Part shown: positions 22,976 through 32,839 of the stretch, in pieces
How the letters are laid out: every line of letters begins with the position of its first letter
Numbering within the stretch: position 1 is the stretch's first letter
From: G942493215 sp942493215
Lineage (GTDB): Bacteria; Bacillota_I; Bacilli_A; RF39; UBA660
DNA length: 64,000 nt
Assembly (NCBI GenBank): GCA_942493215.1
Contig: OW818670.1
Location: 186,001-250,000, forward strand
Direction: 5' to 3'
Made by a program: the position numbers and the translations under genes
Notes under the pieces: generated by a model
Database searches by the model: none
What the model saw: only the letters and a program-made list of their open reading frames with translations
Told to the model about the DNA's origin: nothing

Positions 22976-25560
22976 TATTTGGCGTCATACCAATTACAAC
23001 CATAATCCATATCAACTTTTAATGGTACTCGAAGTTCGCAAACATTGTTCATGATATCCATTACCATCTTAGTTACTTGTTCTCTTTCTGGTTCTAAACA
23101 ATCAAAAATTAATTCATCGTGAACTTGTAAAATCATTTTTGTTTGTAAGTGTTCTTCTTGTAATTTTTGATGTATTTTAATCATCGCTAACTTAATAATA
23201 TCAGCACTTGTTCCTTGAATAGGAGTGTTTAGTGCCATCCGTTCGCCACCACTTCTAATCATATAATTCTTATTGTTAAGCTCCGGAATATTACGTTTAC
23301 GATTAAATAAGGTTCTTACATAACCATTTTCATGAGCTTCTTTTATAACATTATCCATATAACTTTTTATACCAGGATACATATCTAAATAATTTTTAAT
23401 AAATCTTGATGCCTCACTCGTCGCAATTCCTAAATTCTCCGATAAGCCATACCCACTTATACCATAAATAATACCGAAGTTAACAGCTTTAGCCATTCTT
23501 CGCATATCTTTAGTAACTAATTCTTCTGGTACTTTAAAGATATCACTAGCTGTTTTTGTATGAATATCTTTATTTTGATTAAAGGCTTCAATTAAAGCTG
23601 GTACATTAGCCATATGCGCTAAAATACGTAGTTCTATCTGGGAATAATCGCCACTTAAAATAACGGCTTTAGGACTAGGAATAAAAGCCTTTCTTATTAA
23701 ACGACCATATTCATAACGAATAGGAATATTTTGAAGATTAGGCTCAATTGAAGATAAACGACCAGTTCTCGTTAAAGCTTGATTATAAATTGTATGTATT
23801 TTATGATCCGGCATAATGGTTGATATTAATCCTTCAATATAGGTTGAATATAATTTAGATAGCATTCTATACTCTAGTATATCATCAATAATGGGATGTG
23901 TTCCTTTTAATTTTTCTAATATATCAGCTGATGTTGAATAACCATTAACACCTTTCTTACCATGCTTTAAACCTAATTTTTCAAATAATATTTCTCCTAA
24001 TTGTTTAGGCGATGAAATATTAAACTTGGCTCCAGCATGATTATAAATAGTCTGACTAATAAGCTCCATCTTAATAGTAATTTCTTTACCCATTTCCGTT
24101 AAGGTATCACGATTAACATTAACACCACTATATTCCATATCACCTAAGACATAAGTAAGTGGCATTTCAATATCATTAAATAAATTTAATAATTCTTCAC
24201 TAACTAATTTATCTTTAAATTCTTTATAAGTTTCATAAATAAACTTAGCTTTCATTACCGCATTAAGGCCAGTTGTATTAATATCTGGTTCAATAAATTT
24301 TGTTTTACCAAATACAACATCATAAAATGGTATATCATAACTAAAAGTATTAGCTAAAACAGCTACATCATCCTTAATATTGTAATCTAATAAATAAGCC
24401 GCTAACATTGTATCAAAAACAACGTTATCAACATTCAAAGTTTGCCATTTAAGCGCTACATATAATTTCTTTAAATCATAAGTATACTTTTCTTTTCCTT
24501 TTAATAAAGGTAAAAAGATATTTAAATGACTATTAGGTACAAAGAAACTATTATGAGCATCATAATATGCAAGCCCGAGAATCTTACTAGTATGATAATT
24601 AGTACCTAATATTTCTAAATAAATACTACATTGATTATCTAAACTTAGATTATCAAAATTAGTTAAAATTGATACTTCTTCTATTTTCTTTACTATTGGT
24701 TGTGGAGCTTTCCTTAAGAAGGAATAAAACTCTAATTCTTCATATAAGGCATTTAAACTATTATAATTAGGTCCCATATATTTAGTATCACTAATGTCTA
24801 TTTCTAAAGGAGTATTAATTTCAATAGTTGCTAAATCATAACTCATATAAGCATTATCTTTATCGGTTACTAATTTTTCTTGCATTTTAGGTGAGAACTT
24901 ATCAAGATTTTGATAGACTCCATCTAATGTTTTATAATCTTGTAACATCTTTAAAGCGGTTTTCTCACCTATTCCTTTAACACCTGGAATATTATCAGAA
25001 CTATCGCCTTCTAGGGCTTTTAAATCAATAATATTAATCGGTTCAATACCATAATCAGCTCTAAATGTTTCCTTATTATAACGAATATAATCTTTACTTT
25101 TTAATAGTTTAATATCAATATCATCACTAATTAATTGTAATAAGTCCTGATCACTACTAATAATTGTACCAATAAAATTAGGATCTTCATTACAGTATCT
25201 TGCAAATGTTCCAATAATATCATCAGCTTCATAATTATCTATTTCATAATATTTAATACCCATTTTACCTAGTATATCTTTAGCTATAGGAAACTGTTTT
25301 ACTAATTCATCTGGTGTTTCAATCCGTCCTTCTTTATAAGTTGGATATTTATCATGACGAAAAGTTTTACCTTTATCAAAAGCTACCATTATATAAGTAG
25401 GATTTTCCTCAGTAATTATTTTATTAATCATATTAACAAAACCAAATATGGCATTAGTAGGGAATCCCTTACTATTACGCATAAAATTACCGTTATAAGC
25501 TGTTGCATAGTAACTTCTAAATAATAAATTATTACCATCAACTAACAATATTTTCTCCAT
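22975..25560 (-). CDS. polA: DNA polymerase I
   Basis: Repair and Okazaki-fragment polymerase of 861 residues. The 5'-nuclease domain fills residues 1-290 (LLVDGNNLLFRSYYA; DNYEADDIIGT; GIGEKTALKM). The 3'-exonuclease-like domain (about 300-480) has lost the DxE motif (YLEILGTNYH), so proofreading is probably absent as in Bacillus. The polymerase domain ends the protein, with motif A near SGDYSQIELRI and motif C VHDELIFD. The start is placed at the second of two adjacent ATGs, 6 bases after AGGTG. It is followed by rluA and polC on the same strand. Confidence 0.96.
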   Translation of the reverse strand: MEKILLVDGNNLLFRSYYATAYNGNFMRNSKGFPTNAIFGFVNMINKIITEENPTYIMVAFDKGKTFRHDKYPTYKEGRIETPDELVKQFPIAKDILGKMGIKYYEIDNYEADDIIGTFARYCNEDPNFIGTIISSDQDLLQLISDDIDIKLLKSKDYIRYNKETFRADYGIEPINIIDLKALEGDSSDNIPGVKGIGEKTALKMLQDYKTLDGVYQNLDKFSPKMQEKLVTDKDNAYMSYDLATIEINTPLEIDISDTKYMGPNYNSLNALYEELEFYSFLRKAPQPIVKKIEEVSILTNFDNLSLDNQCSIYLEILGTNYHTSKILGLAYYDAHNSFFVPNSHLNIFLPLLKGKEKYTYDLKKLYVALKWQTLNVDNVVFDTMLAAYLLDYNIKDDVAVLANTFSYDIPFYDVVFGKTKFIEPDINTTGLNAVMKAKFIYETYKEFKDKLVSEELLNLFNDIEMPLTYVLGDMEYSGVNVNRDTLTEMGKEITIKMELISQTIYNHAGAKFNISSPKQLGEILFEKLGLKHGKKGVNGYSTSADILEKLKGTHPIIDDILEYRMLSKLYSTYIEGLISTIMPDHKIHTIYNQALTRTGRLSSIEPNLQNIPIRYEYGRLIRKAFIPSPKAVILSGDYSQIELRILAHMANVPALIEAFNQNKDIHTKTASDIFKVPEELVTKDMRRMAKAVNFGIIYGISGYGLSENLGIATSEASRFIKNYLDMYPGIKSYMDNVIKEAHENGYVRTLFNRKRNIPELNNKNYMIRSGGERMALNTPIQGTSADIIKLAMIKIHQKLQEEHLQTKMILQVHDELIFDCLEPEREQVTKMVMDIMNNVCELRVPLKVDMDYGCNWYDAK

Positions 25561-25611
25561 CATTATCACCTATTATCATTATAACAGTTATTTATTTTAA
25601 AAACAAATAAA

Positions 25612-25631
25612 AAGAGAATTGATATTCTCTT
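25612..25631 (-). terminator. Terminator after the RluA gene
   Basis: An 8-bp stem AAGAGAAT/ATTCTCTT with a 4-base loop followed on the minus strand by TTTTTATTT. Confidence 0.75.
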
Positions 25632-25633
25632 AT

Positions 25634-26500
25634 TTATATTTTAAATAATTTATTAAATTCTTCAGGGACAGGCGCTTCAAAATGTAATAATTTATTAGTT
25701 ACAGGATGAACTAGTTCTAAAACATAAGCATGTAGCCCTAATCTTTTAATGGGGTTACGATTTGATCCATACTTTTTATCACCAACAATAGGACATTTAA
25801 GATCATGCATATGGACTCTAATCTGATTCTTACGACCAGTATCAATAAAAACATCTAGTAAAGTATAATTTTCTTTTTTTAGTTTTACTTGGTAATTAGT
25901 AATGGCTAAATCACCATCTTTATCACTAGAATAAACAACATGATTTATATTTTCTTTAAGATAGGATTTGATTGTACCTTTTTCTTTAATTTTATTACCT
26001 TCAACTACCGCTAAATAATGTCTTATTCTAATAATTTTATCCCAATTATCTTGATATAAAAATTTAATTTTTTCATCTTTAGCAAACATTAATACACCTG
26101 ATGTATCTTGATCTAAACGATGAATAATAAAGATTTTATTATTCTCATTCTTGTTTTTTAAATAACGCATTACATAGTGATAGGCTGTATTTTCTTTATC
26201 TCTTTCCGTCGCAACCGAAAGTAATCCTGCTGGTTTATTAATAACAATTATCTCTTTATCTTCATAAAGAATATCAATACTACTACGATATATCTTATTA
26301 CTAACTTGTTGGGTATTAATCATTACTTTTTGACCTAACTTAAGAGGATAATTATACTTTGTAACTACATGCCCATCAACATGAACATTACCCCTTGCTA
26401 AGAAGTTTTTAATGGTATTTTTAGATTTATTTTCGATATTTCGATATAACGAATCAAGGAGTAGCCCTTCACAGATAACAACATATTCGATATTTTTCAT
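25634..26500 (-). CDS. RluA-family pseudouridine synthase
   Basis: A 288-residue RNA pseudouridine synthase. It has an N-terminal S4-like part (about 12-65) and the catalytic HRLDQDTSGVLMFAK motif near 150, with the essential Asp. Later come DTGRKNQIRVHMHDL and the closing GLHAYVLELVHPV. Substrate could be 23S rRNA positions or tRNA; RluD-type assignment is uncertain. AAAGGTGATAA precedes ATG. It is 12 bases downstream of polC. Confidence 0.9.
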   Translation of the reverse strand: MKNIEYVVICEGLLLDSLYRNIENKSKNTIKNFLARGNVHVDGHVVTKYNYPLKLGQKVMINTQQVSNKIYRSSIDILYEDKEIIVINKPAGLLSVATERDKENTAYHYVMRYLKNKNENNKIFIIHRLDQDTSGVLMFAKDEKIKFLYQDNWDKIIRIRHYLAVVEGNKIKEKGTIKSYLKENINHVVYSSDKDGDLAITNYQVKLKKENYTLLDVFIDTGRKNQIRVHMHDLKCPIVGDKKYGSNRNPIKRLGLHAYVLELVHPVTNKLLHFEAPVPEEFNKLFKI

Positions 26501-26512
26501 TTTATCACCTTT

Positions 26513-29500
26513 CTAGAATAAACTAAGTTGATTTGATTCATCCATTCCCTCTAAAATTCCCATTAAACGCATTTTATCAAGTAATGTACTGGAAATCTTA
26601 GCCCTTTTTTGTAAATCTTCAATACTCATAAATTCTTTCTTCTGTCGTTCTTCAACAATGTTTTTAGCAACTGTATCACCTAATCCATCAATAGCACGAA
26701 ATGGTGGTATCAAAGTCTTATGATCCTCATCCACTTTAAAATACATGTCATCACTTTTATTTAAATCAACATTAGCACATTTAAGACCACGAGCTGTCAT
26801 TTCTAAAGCTAAACGAAGACATTCTAAAGTACCATTTTCTTTATTAGTAGCTTCATAACCTTTATTAATAATTTCTTCCATTCTAGCTTTAATAGCGCTA
26901 TATCCCTTAATCATTACTTCAATATCAAAGTCGGTTGCTTTGGTTGAAAACCATGAAGCATAAAAGTATTCGGGTTTATGAACTTTATACCACGCTATTC
27001 TAAAAGCACTCATTACATAAGCTGTCGCATGGGCTTTAGGGAACATATACTTAATTTTGCGACATGATTCAATGAACCAATCTTCAATACCCGCATCTTT
27101 CATTTCCCCTGCAAAGCCCGTCCATGTTTCAACATCTTTACTAGCTTTACCTTTACGAACAAACTCCATTATTTTAAATGCTTTAATAGGTTTCATTCCT
27201 TTTTGCATTAAATAAACCATAATATCATCACGACAACCTATTACGTCCTTAAATGGTATTACTTTATTATCAATTAATTCTTTAGCGTTACCAAGCCAAA
27301 CATCAGTACCATGAGATAAACCAGATATCTTAATTAATTCGGCAAAACTAGTAGGTTTTGTATCCATAACTAATTGAATCGTAAATGGGGTTCCAAACTC
27401 CGGTATTCCTAACGTACCCGTTGAATTTAAAATTTGTTCACTTGTTACTCCTAATGGTTTAGGAGATAAGAATATTCCCATTGTTTCTCTATCATCAAGT
27501 GGAACTTCTGTGACAATATCACCAGATAAATCCTGAATTAAACGTAATTGAGTTGGATCAGAGTGACCTAATATATCTAGTTTTAAAACATCTTGATCAA
27601 TCGCATGATAATCAAAATGCGTAGTCCGCCAAGGTGAGGTTGGATCATCAGCTGGATATTGAAATGGGGTAAAATCATAAACATCCATATAATCAGGAAT
27701 AACAACAATACCTCCCGGATGTTGGCCCGTTGTCCGTTTAACTCCGGTACAACCAATTGCTAAACGTTCCACTTCAGCTGTGCGCATAACAATATTTTTA
27801 TCTTCACAATAGCCTTTAACAAAACCGAAGGCTGTTTTATCAGCAACTGTTCCAATTGTACCAGCCCGATATACATTATCTAATCCAAATAAAACTTTAG
27901 TATAATCATGAGCAGATGCTTGATTTAAATCCGAAAAGTTTAAATCAATATCGGGTACTTTATCAGCATTAAAACCTAAGAAAGTCGCAAATGGCATATC
28001 ATTACCATCTTTAAACATTTTAGTGCCACATTTAGGACAATCTAAATCTGGTAAATCAAAACCTGAAGAATAGGTATTAGCTAAAGGTTCACCATCTTCT
28101 TCAAAAATACTATGTTTACATTTTAGACATCGATAATGCGGTGGTAAGGGATTAACTTCCGTAATACCCATCATCGTTGCGACAAAAGAAGATCCAACAG
28201 ATCCACGAGAACCAACTAAATAACCATCATCATTAGATTTTTTTACTAATTTTTGAGCAATTAAATATATAACATCGAATCCCCCACCAATAATACCACC
28301 TAGGCTCTTTTTCATTTTTCCTTCAACATCATCAGTGCTTAACTCTGGTTCTTTAAGTCTAATACTTTCTCTTATTTTTTCTTTAACCGCATCAAAGCCT
28401 TGTAAAAGAACTTCGTGTAAAGATTTAAATGATTGCTCTAATAATGTTTCTCCACTTATATTCTTTCCTTCTAATTCTTCTTTAATACTGGAGTATATTC
28501 CATCACCGTATAACTCTTTAGCAATACGTTCTTCTATATTATAAGGTAATGGATTACCATACCAATCAGCAGCCTTGTTATACACTAATTCGGTTACTGT
28601 CTCAACTGATTTATCAATTTTAGGTGAGAATGGTACACCACCTGTTTCAATTATTACTTCAATAATTTCACACATATTAGCTATCTTTTTAGTATTAGTA
28701 ACAACTATTTCAAAAGCTTTATCAGCTGGTAAAAATTCAAAAGCTTCTAGCATTTCTCTAGTAGTCCTGAAATATTGATCGGGTACCTTACCATATTTAG
28801 ACAAAGGATGTCGTCCACCCCCTGGTACTTTTTGATTGGCAATAATCTCTCGATAAATTTTATCTTCTGGACGCATATTATGAACATCACCGGTCGCAAC
28901 AATTATTCTGCCGGTTTCTTCCGTAACTCTAATAATCTTTCGGATATGCTCTAAAAGTTCAGCTTGATTACTAAAATCTCCACCAACTAAATGTTCATAG
29001 CATTCCGGTGGTTGAACTTCTACATAATCATAAAATTCAATAATATTAGATAGTTCTTCATCAGATTTAGATCGTGCTTGGATAAATACTTCACTTTCAT
29101 AACAACCACTTCCGATTAATAAACCCTCGCGATAGTTATCAATTTCACTACGTAAAATTCTAGGTACTTTATATATATATTTAGTGTTCGCTAAAGAAAT
29201 AACCCGGAATAAGTTTTTAAGACCCGTTTTATTTTTGCTAAGAATATTAATGTGATAACCATTACCAAATTTATATATCTCATCTTTAGATACTAATTTG
29301 GTTAAATCATTAATCGTTTCAAAATTACGATCTATTAATTTACTACTCATCTTATAAAATACTAAAGCGGTTGCTTCGGCATCATAATCACCACGGTGAT
29401 GAGATTCTTCATCAAATGGTATATTATAACGTTTTACTAGAGCTGATAAACTATGACGATTAAAACCCGTATCTAGGGTACGTGATAACTCTAAGGTATC

Positions 29501-31129
29501 AATAACTGTATTAGTAAATGCTCCTAAATTATATTTTTTATAAGCCATTTCCAAGAATGAAACATCAAATTTAGCATTATGAGCAACCATTGGTAAATTA
29601 CCAGTCCACGCTATAAAGCGTTTAATAGCATTTTCTTCATTATCTTTATCTACTAACATATCATCAGTAATGGATGTAACTTCAACTATTTTAGCAGGTA
29701 AAAGACGACCGGGATTAATAAGTTCATCATACTTTTCAACGATATCTCCACCCATTATTTTAACCGCACCTATTTCAATAATAGAATCTCCACCACCAGC
29801 ATTAAAGCCAGTTGTTTCAAAGTCAAAAACAACATAAGTACTGCCAATTAATGGTTCATTACTAGGTCGAATTACCACATCAACTTTATCATCAATCATT
29901 AATAATTCAGTCCCATATAAAACTTTAAATGGTTCTTCGCCCTCTTTTAATTTCTTATTAATATCTTTAACCATCTCATAAGCGGCTGGAAATGATTGAA
30001 TACCGTTATGATCAGTAATTGCAATAGCAGGATGTCCCCATTTTCTAGCTTGATTAACAATATCAACATAATGTTTATCAAGTTCAACATTCGTAACACT
30101 ATCCATCTGGCTCATCATCGTATGAGTATGTAGCTCTACTCTTTTTTCAGGAGCATCATCTTTAACCGATACAATCTCTTTATGGGATACATTAATATCT
30201 CGAACACTAAATGTTAATTCTTTTGCATAGGCATCATCCTTAACATTACCCCGCATTAAATACCAATTGCCTACTTTCAAACCTTTAGATATGATTTTAA
30301 ACTCTTCTGCATCATTAACAAAAATTTTACCATAGATACTATCTGTACCATCCGTTAATTTTAAAGTTATAATTTTTAAAGACGTTTTTGTTTCTAATAT
30401 ATCTAAACCAAAAATACGACATTCAATCGTTATATTATTAACTTGATTAATTATGGTATCAATCCGAGAAATAGGTGTATCAATGACGTTGCCCATAACG
30501 ACCTCTGGGTTATCGGTTATAACAATTAATGGTTTACGAACCATCTCAAATTTTCTTGTTGATTTAGTATCACTTACTACTTCTTTTTTTTCTAATAGTC
30601 CCTTAGGTACATCAACCACTAAACTACTCGCAATCTCTTCTTTTAATGATCCATCTAGTGCTTCATTAACAACTATTTCTAATTCTATATCTTTAAAACC
30701 TTCTTTTTTTAAGGATTCAATAATGGTACTTTTAACTTCTTCTAATTTCTTTTTTTCTGTTTTATTGCCCAATTCAATTATTAATGTATGACCATTAACA
30801 CTAATATTACGGTTTAGAAGCATCATTAAAGAAGGTAAATTACCACCAATACTTTCTAGTATATGTTTATAGTAATCCCCTAATATCTCATAATCTTCAT
30901 TTATTAAAGTGATATTATAATCTACTTCATCCACATCACTAAATGCTTGTTTTAATAATTTATTAAACTCTAAACTAATAGGTAAAGCATGGTTTAAAGT
31001 TAAATAAAAAAAATATTTCTTCTTATTATTAGTTCCTACAATTTTATCTAATTTACCACCATCAAAAAAAGTATATTGATCAGTTGGCAAATTGATTTTT
31101 TTTAATAATACTTCTAATTTGTCATTCAT
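26513..31129 (-). CDS. polC: DNA polymerase III alpha subunit, PolC type
   Basis: Replicative polymerase of low-GC Firmicutes, 1,538 residues from the ATG at 31129 (GGGTG lies 6 bases before; the upstream GTG is less likely). N-terminal domains precede an OB fold near 235-320, a PHP domain (VELHTHTMMSQMDS near 335), an inserted 3'-5' exonuclease (VVFDFETTGFNAGGGDS near 430, with AHNAKFDVSF), and the polymerase core with GSRGSVGSSF and DIDLNFSDL. This exonuclease-within-PHP layout is diagnostic of PolC as opposed to DnaE. It gives the cell its proofreading, which PolA lacks. The end is LSLF. It supports a Bacilli/Firmicute source. Confidence 0.97.
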   Translation of the reverse strand: MNDKLEVLLKKINLPTDQYTFFDGGKLDKIVGTNNKKKYFFYLTLNHALPISLEFNKLLKQAFSDVDEVDYNITLINEDYEILGDYYKHILESIGGNLPSLMMLLNRNISVNGHTLIIELGNKTEKKKLEEVKSTIIESLKKEGFKDIELEIVVNEALDGSLKEEIASSLVVDVPKGLLEKKEVVSDTKSTRKFEMVRKPLIVITDNPEVVMGNVIDTPISRIDTIINQVNNITIECRIFGLDILETKTSLKIITLKLTDGTDSIYGKIFVNDAEEFKIISKGLKVGNWYLMRGNVKDDAYAKELTFSVRDINVSHKEIVSVKDDAPEKRVELHTHTMMSQMDSVTNVELDKHYVDIVNQARKWGHPAIAITDHNGIQSFPAAYEMVKDINKKLKEGEEPFKVLYGTELLMIDDKVDVVIRPSNEPLIGSTYVVFDFETTGFNAGGGDSIIEIGAVKIMGGDIVEKYDELINPGRLLPAKIVEVTSITDDMLVDKDNEENAIKRFIAWTGNLPMVAHNAKFDVSFLEMAYKKYNLGAFTNTVIDTLELSRTLDTGFNRHSLSALVKRYNIPFDEESHHRGDYDAEATALVFYKMSSKLIDRNFETINDLTKLVSKDEIYKFGNGYHINILSKNKTGLKNLFRVISLANTKYIYKVPRILRSEIDNYREGLLIGSGCYESEVFIQARSKSDEELSNIIEFYDYVEVQPPECYEHLVGGDFSNQAELLEHIRKIIRVTEETGRIIVATGDVHNMRPEDKIYREIIANQKVPGGGRHPLSKYGKVPDQYFRTTREMLEAFEFLPADKAFEIVVTNTKKIANMCEIIEVIIETGGVPFSPKIDKSVETVTELVYNKAADWYGNPLPYNIEERIAKELYGDGIYSSIKEELEGKNISGETLLEQSFKSLHEVLLQGFDAVKEKIRESIRLKEPELSTDDVEGKMKKSLGGIIGGGFDVIYLIAQKLVKKSNDDGYLVGSRGSVGSSFVATMMGITEVNPLPPHYRCLKCKHSIFEEDGEPLANTYSSGFDLPDLDCPKCGTKMFKDGNDMPFATFLGFNADKVPDIDLNFSDLNQASAHDYTKVLFGLDNVYRAGTIGTVADKTAFGFVKGYCEDKNIVMRTAEVERLAIGCTGVKRTTGQHPGGIVVIPDYMDVYDFTPFQYPADDPTSPWRTTHFDYHAIDQDVLKLDILGHSDPTQLRLIQDLSGDIVTEVPLDDRETMGIFLSPKPLGVTSEQILNSTGTLGIPEFGTPFTIQLVMDTKPTSFAELIKISGLSHGTDVWLGNAKELIDNKVIPFKDVIGCRDDIMVYLMQKGMKPIKAFKIMEFVRKGKASKDVETWTGFAGEMKDAGIEDWFIESCRKIKYMFPKAHATAYVMSAFRIAWYKVHKPEYFYASWFSTKATDFDIEVMIKGYSAIKARMEEIINKGYEATNKENGTLECLRLALEMTARGLKCANVDLNKSDDMYFKVDEDHKTLIPPFRAIDGLGDTVAKNIVEERQKKEFMSIEDLQKRAKISSTLLDKMRLMGILEGMDESNQLSLF

Positions 31130-31259
31130 ATACTTCACCCATATTAATTATACCAAAAACTAAGATATTAATAAATAACAATTTTTAATTACTGCTGTTT
31201 AAAGAAAACGTAATATTATAATTGTGTTACTGTCTATTTTATAAAATACACATTTGATA

Positions 31260-31288
31260 TTGCTTTTTAAATATAATTGATATACAAT
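31260..31288 (+). promoter_or_regulatory. Promoter of the 31320 gene
   Basis: TTGCTT (31260-31265), a 17-bp spacer and TACAAT (31283-31288), about 30 bases before the start codon. Confidence 0.65.
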
Positions 31289-31319
31289 ATTAAGCAATTA
31301 ATTAAAAGGAGGTTCTTAT

Positions 31320-32009
31320 ATGCCTAATGAAGGAAATTGTGTTGATTTCTATGGAGAGAGATTAAACGTTGGTGATGAAGTAATTCCCGTATTGGACGAA
31401 GCTGCAATGATTGGTATTGGTGGAATAATTTCAGAAATACATTATGGCAAAAATTGCTATATTACTATCACTGATAAAAATGGTAAAGTGTTATTAAATG
31501 GTGTAGATGCTAGATGTTATACAACCCAAGAAAGATTTGATGAAAGAGAAAAATCTGATTATGTTTATAGTTTAACTTTTTATAGTAATAAATGTTGGCC
31601 TCTAAATTCTTTACCACTGACTAATAAAACAAACCCCAATTATGAATTTTCTGAAGGTACAACTTTTATAGCATTAAATGCTAAACATATTAATAGTAAA
31701 AGCGAAGGATGCAGTTCATACACTAGTGGTGATATTTACTTTTTTGCATTAAAAGATAAAGTAACATTTGGTTATGAGAAGAAAAATGATGAACATTATT
31801 TACACGTACTTGAGACCGGTGAATATCTAGAATGGATTACCAGCAATCACAAACATTTTGCAACCGACGAAGAACTAAAAAATTATATTAGAATACTTAT
31901 TCAATATTTCAATAATGCTGATTTGACTCGTGTTAATAACAATGATACTTATCCAGAAAATCCCGAAGGACAAAAATTTGAAAAAACCTTATTAGGAATC
32001 TTAAACTAA
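31320..32009 (+). CDS. Hypothetical protein, 229 aa
   Basis: Not recognised. The first about 65 residues (VDFYGERLNVGDEVIPVLDE, then a GGIISEIHYG strand pair) look like a small SH3/KOW-like beta barrel. The rest is a mixed domain with GTTFIALNAKHI and YTSGDIYFFALKD near residues 115-145, and several Cys. An AAAGGAGG ribosome-binding site, a promoter at 31260 and a hairpin terminator mark a monocistronic gene. No membrane segment. A KOW-like start hints at a nucleic-acid-linked role, but this is weak inference. Confidence 0.65.
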   Translation: MPNEGNCVDFYGERLNVGDEVIPVLDEAAMIGIGGIISEIHYGKNCYITITDKNGKVLLNGVDARCYTTQERFDEREKSDYVYSLTFYSNKCWPLNSLPLTNKTNPNYEFSEGTTFIALNAKHINSKSEGCSSYTSGDIYFFALKDKVTFGYEKKNDEHYLHVLETGEYLEWITSNHKHFATDEELKNYIRILIQYFNNADLTRVNNNDTYPENPEGQKFEKTLLGILN

Positions 32010-32095
32010 AATATTAGATACATACAGTAGGAAAAGAAAATTTGTTATCTTTGAAAATCACTTCTTTATCTTTTTCATTACATAGATGCTTTATT

Positions 32096-32128
32096 AAATA
32101 TATACCAATTAAAAAATGGTATATATTT
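32096..32128 (+). terminator. Terminator after the 31320 gene
   Basis: A 12-bp stem AAATATATACCA/TGGTATATATTT with a 9-base A-rich loop followed by T8. Confidence 0.85.
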
Positions 32129-32144
32129 TTTTTAAATGATATAA

Positions 32145-32174
32145 AAAAGTTGTTCCCTGCTTGGAACAACTTTT
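32145..32174 (-). terminator. Terminator of the tRNA-Ile/tRNA-Glu unit
   Basis: A perfect 12-bp stem AAAAGTTGTTCC/GGAACAACTTTT with a 6-base loop followed on the minus strand by Ts, 12 bases after the tRNA-Glu 3' end. Confidence 0.9.
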
Positions 32175-32185
32175 AATTTCATATT

Positions 32186-32262
32186 TGGTGACCAGTATGG
32201 GATTCGGACCCATGAATGCTGCCGTGAAAGGGCAGTGTGTTAAGCCACTTCACCAACTGGCC
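32186..32262 (-). tRNA. tRNA-Glu (TTC)
   Basis: A 77-nt cloverleaf: GGCCAGT acceptor, anticodon stem CTGCC/GGCAG around CTTTCAC (anticodon TTC), T-loop GTCCGAATC, encoded CCA. It lies 22 bases from tRNA-Ile, transcribed together. Confidence 0.95.
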
Positions 32263-32284
32263 ATGTTGTGGGATAAATCATAAA

Positions 32285-32361
32285 TGGTGGGCCTGGAAGG
32301 ACTTGAACCTTCGACCCCTGCCTTATCAGAGCAGTGCTCTAACCAACTGAGCTACAAGCCC
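32285..32361 (-). tRNA. tRNA-Ile (GAT)
   Basis: A 77-nt cloverleaf: GGGCTTG/CAGGCCC acceptor, anticodon loop CTGATAA (anticodon GAT), T-loop GTTCAAGTC, encoded CCA. First gene of a two-tRNA unit with tRNA-Glu. Confidence 0.95.
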
Positions 32362-32456
32362 ATTTAAAATTAATCGGGACTATTACAGTATACATTATTT
32401 TATTTTATTTGACAAGCCTTTTTTTTAAAAAATGAGCTTTATTTATATTAATTATA

Positions 32457-32693
32457 TTATCTATGATGCATAGGTTTACTAATATTAGCTTCTGCCCTAC
32501 ATTTTTCAGCTAATTTATCCATTTTAATAGCATCAAAAACCATATATAGTCTAGGATCACCCGCTACTACTATTGGCATAACTTTATTATATGCATCAGG
32601 AGTTGGCATTGCCAATAAAGCTTTAGCTATTTCCTCACAAAGTTCATTTGAATACTTAACGTGTTCATTTTCTGTTTCTTCTGTACTACTCAT
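32457..32693 (-). CDS. Small acidic hypothetical protein, 78 aa
   Basis: Not recognised. A soluble small protein with a Ser/Thr/Glu-rich N-terminus, one amphipathic helix (ELCEEIAKALLAMPTPDAY near 18-36), then a MPIVVAGDPRLYMVFDAI segment, and a His-rich end. It has a promoter of its own at 32725-32753 with a direct repeat around the -35, and an AGAGG ribosome-binding site. Could be a regulatory adaptor. Nothing decides it. Confidence 0.6.
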   Translation of the reverse strand: MSSTEETENEHVKYSNELCEEIAKALLAMPTPDAYNKVMPIVVAGDPRLYMVFDAIKMDKLAEKCRAEANISKPMHHR

Positions 32694-32724
32694 TTTACTG
32701 CCTCTTTAAAAATAAACTATTTGT

Positions 32725-32765
32725 ATTCTACATTAATATAAGTGATAAGTCAATATAAGTGATAA
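32725..32765 (-). promoter_or_regulatory. Promoter with direct repeats before the 32457 gene
   Basis: TTGACT (32748-32753), a 17-bp spacer and TAGAAT (32725-32730) on the minus strand. A 14-bp sequence AATATAAGTGATAA occurs twice as a direct repeat (32735-32748 and 32752-32765), flanking the -35 with a 17-bp period. This could be a tandem regulator site. Confidence 0.7.
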
Positions 32766-32767
32766 AA

Positions 32768-32795
32768 AAATATTAGATTATGTAATCTAATATTT
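32768..32795 (-). terminator. Terminator of the 32840 gene
   Basis: A 13-bp stem AAATATTAGATTA and its complement around a 2-base centre, followed on the minus strand by a T-run. Confidence 0.75.
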
Positions 32796-32839
32796 AATAA
32801 TTATTAATTTTGTAATCACTTACTTTTAAAACAAACCTG

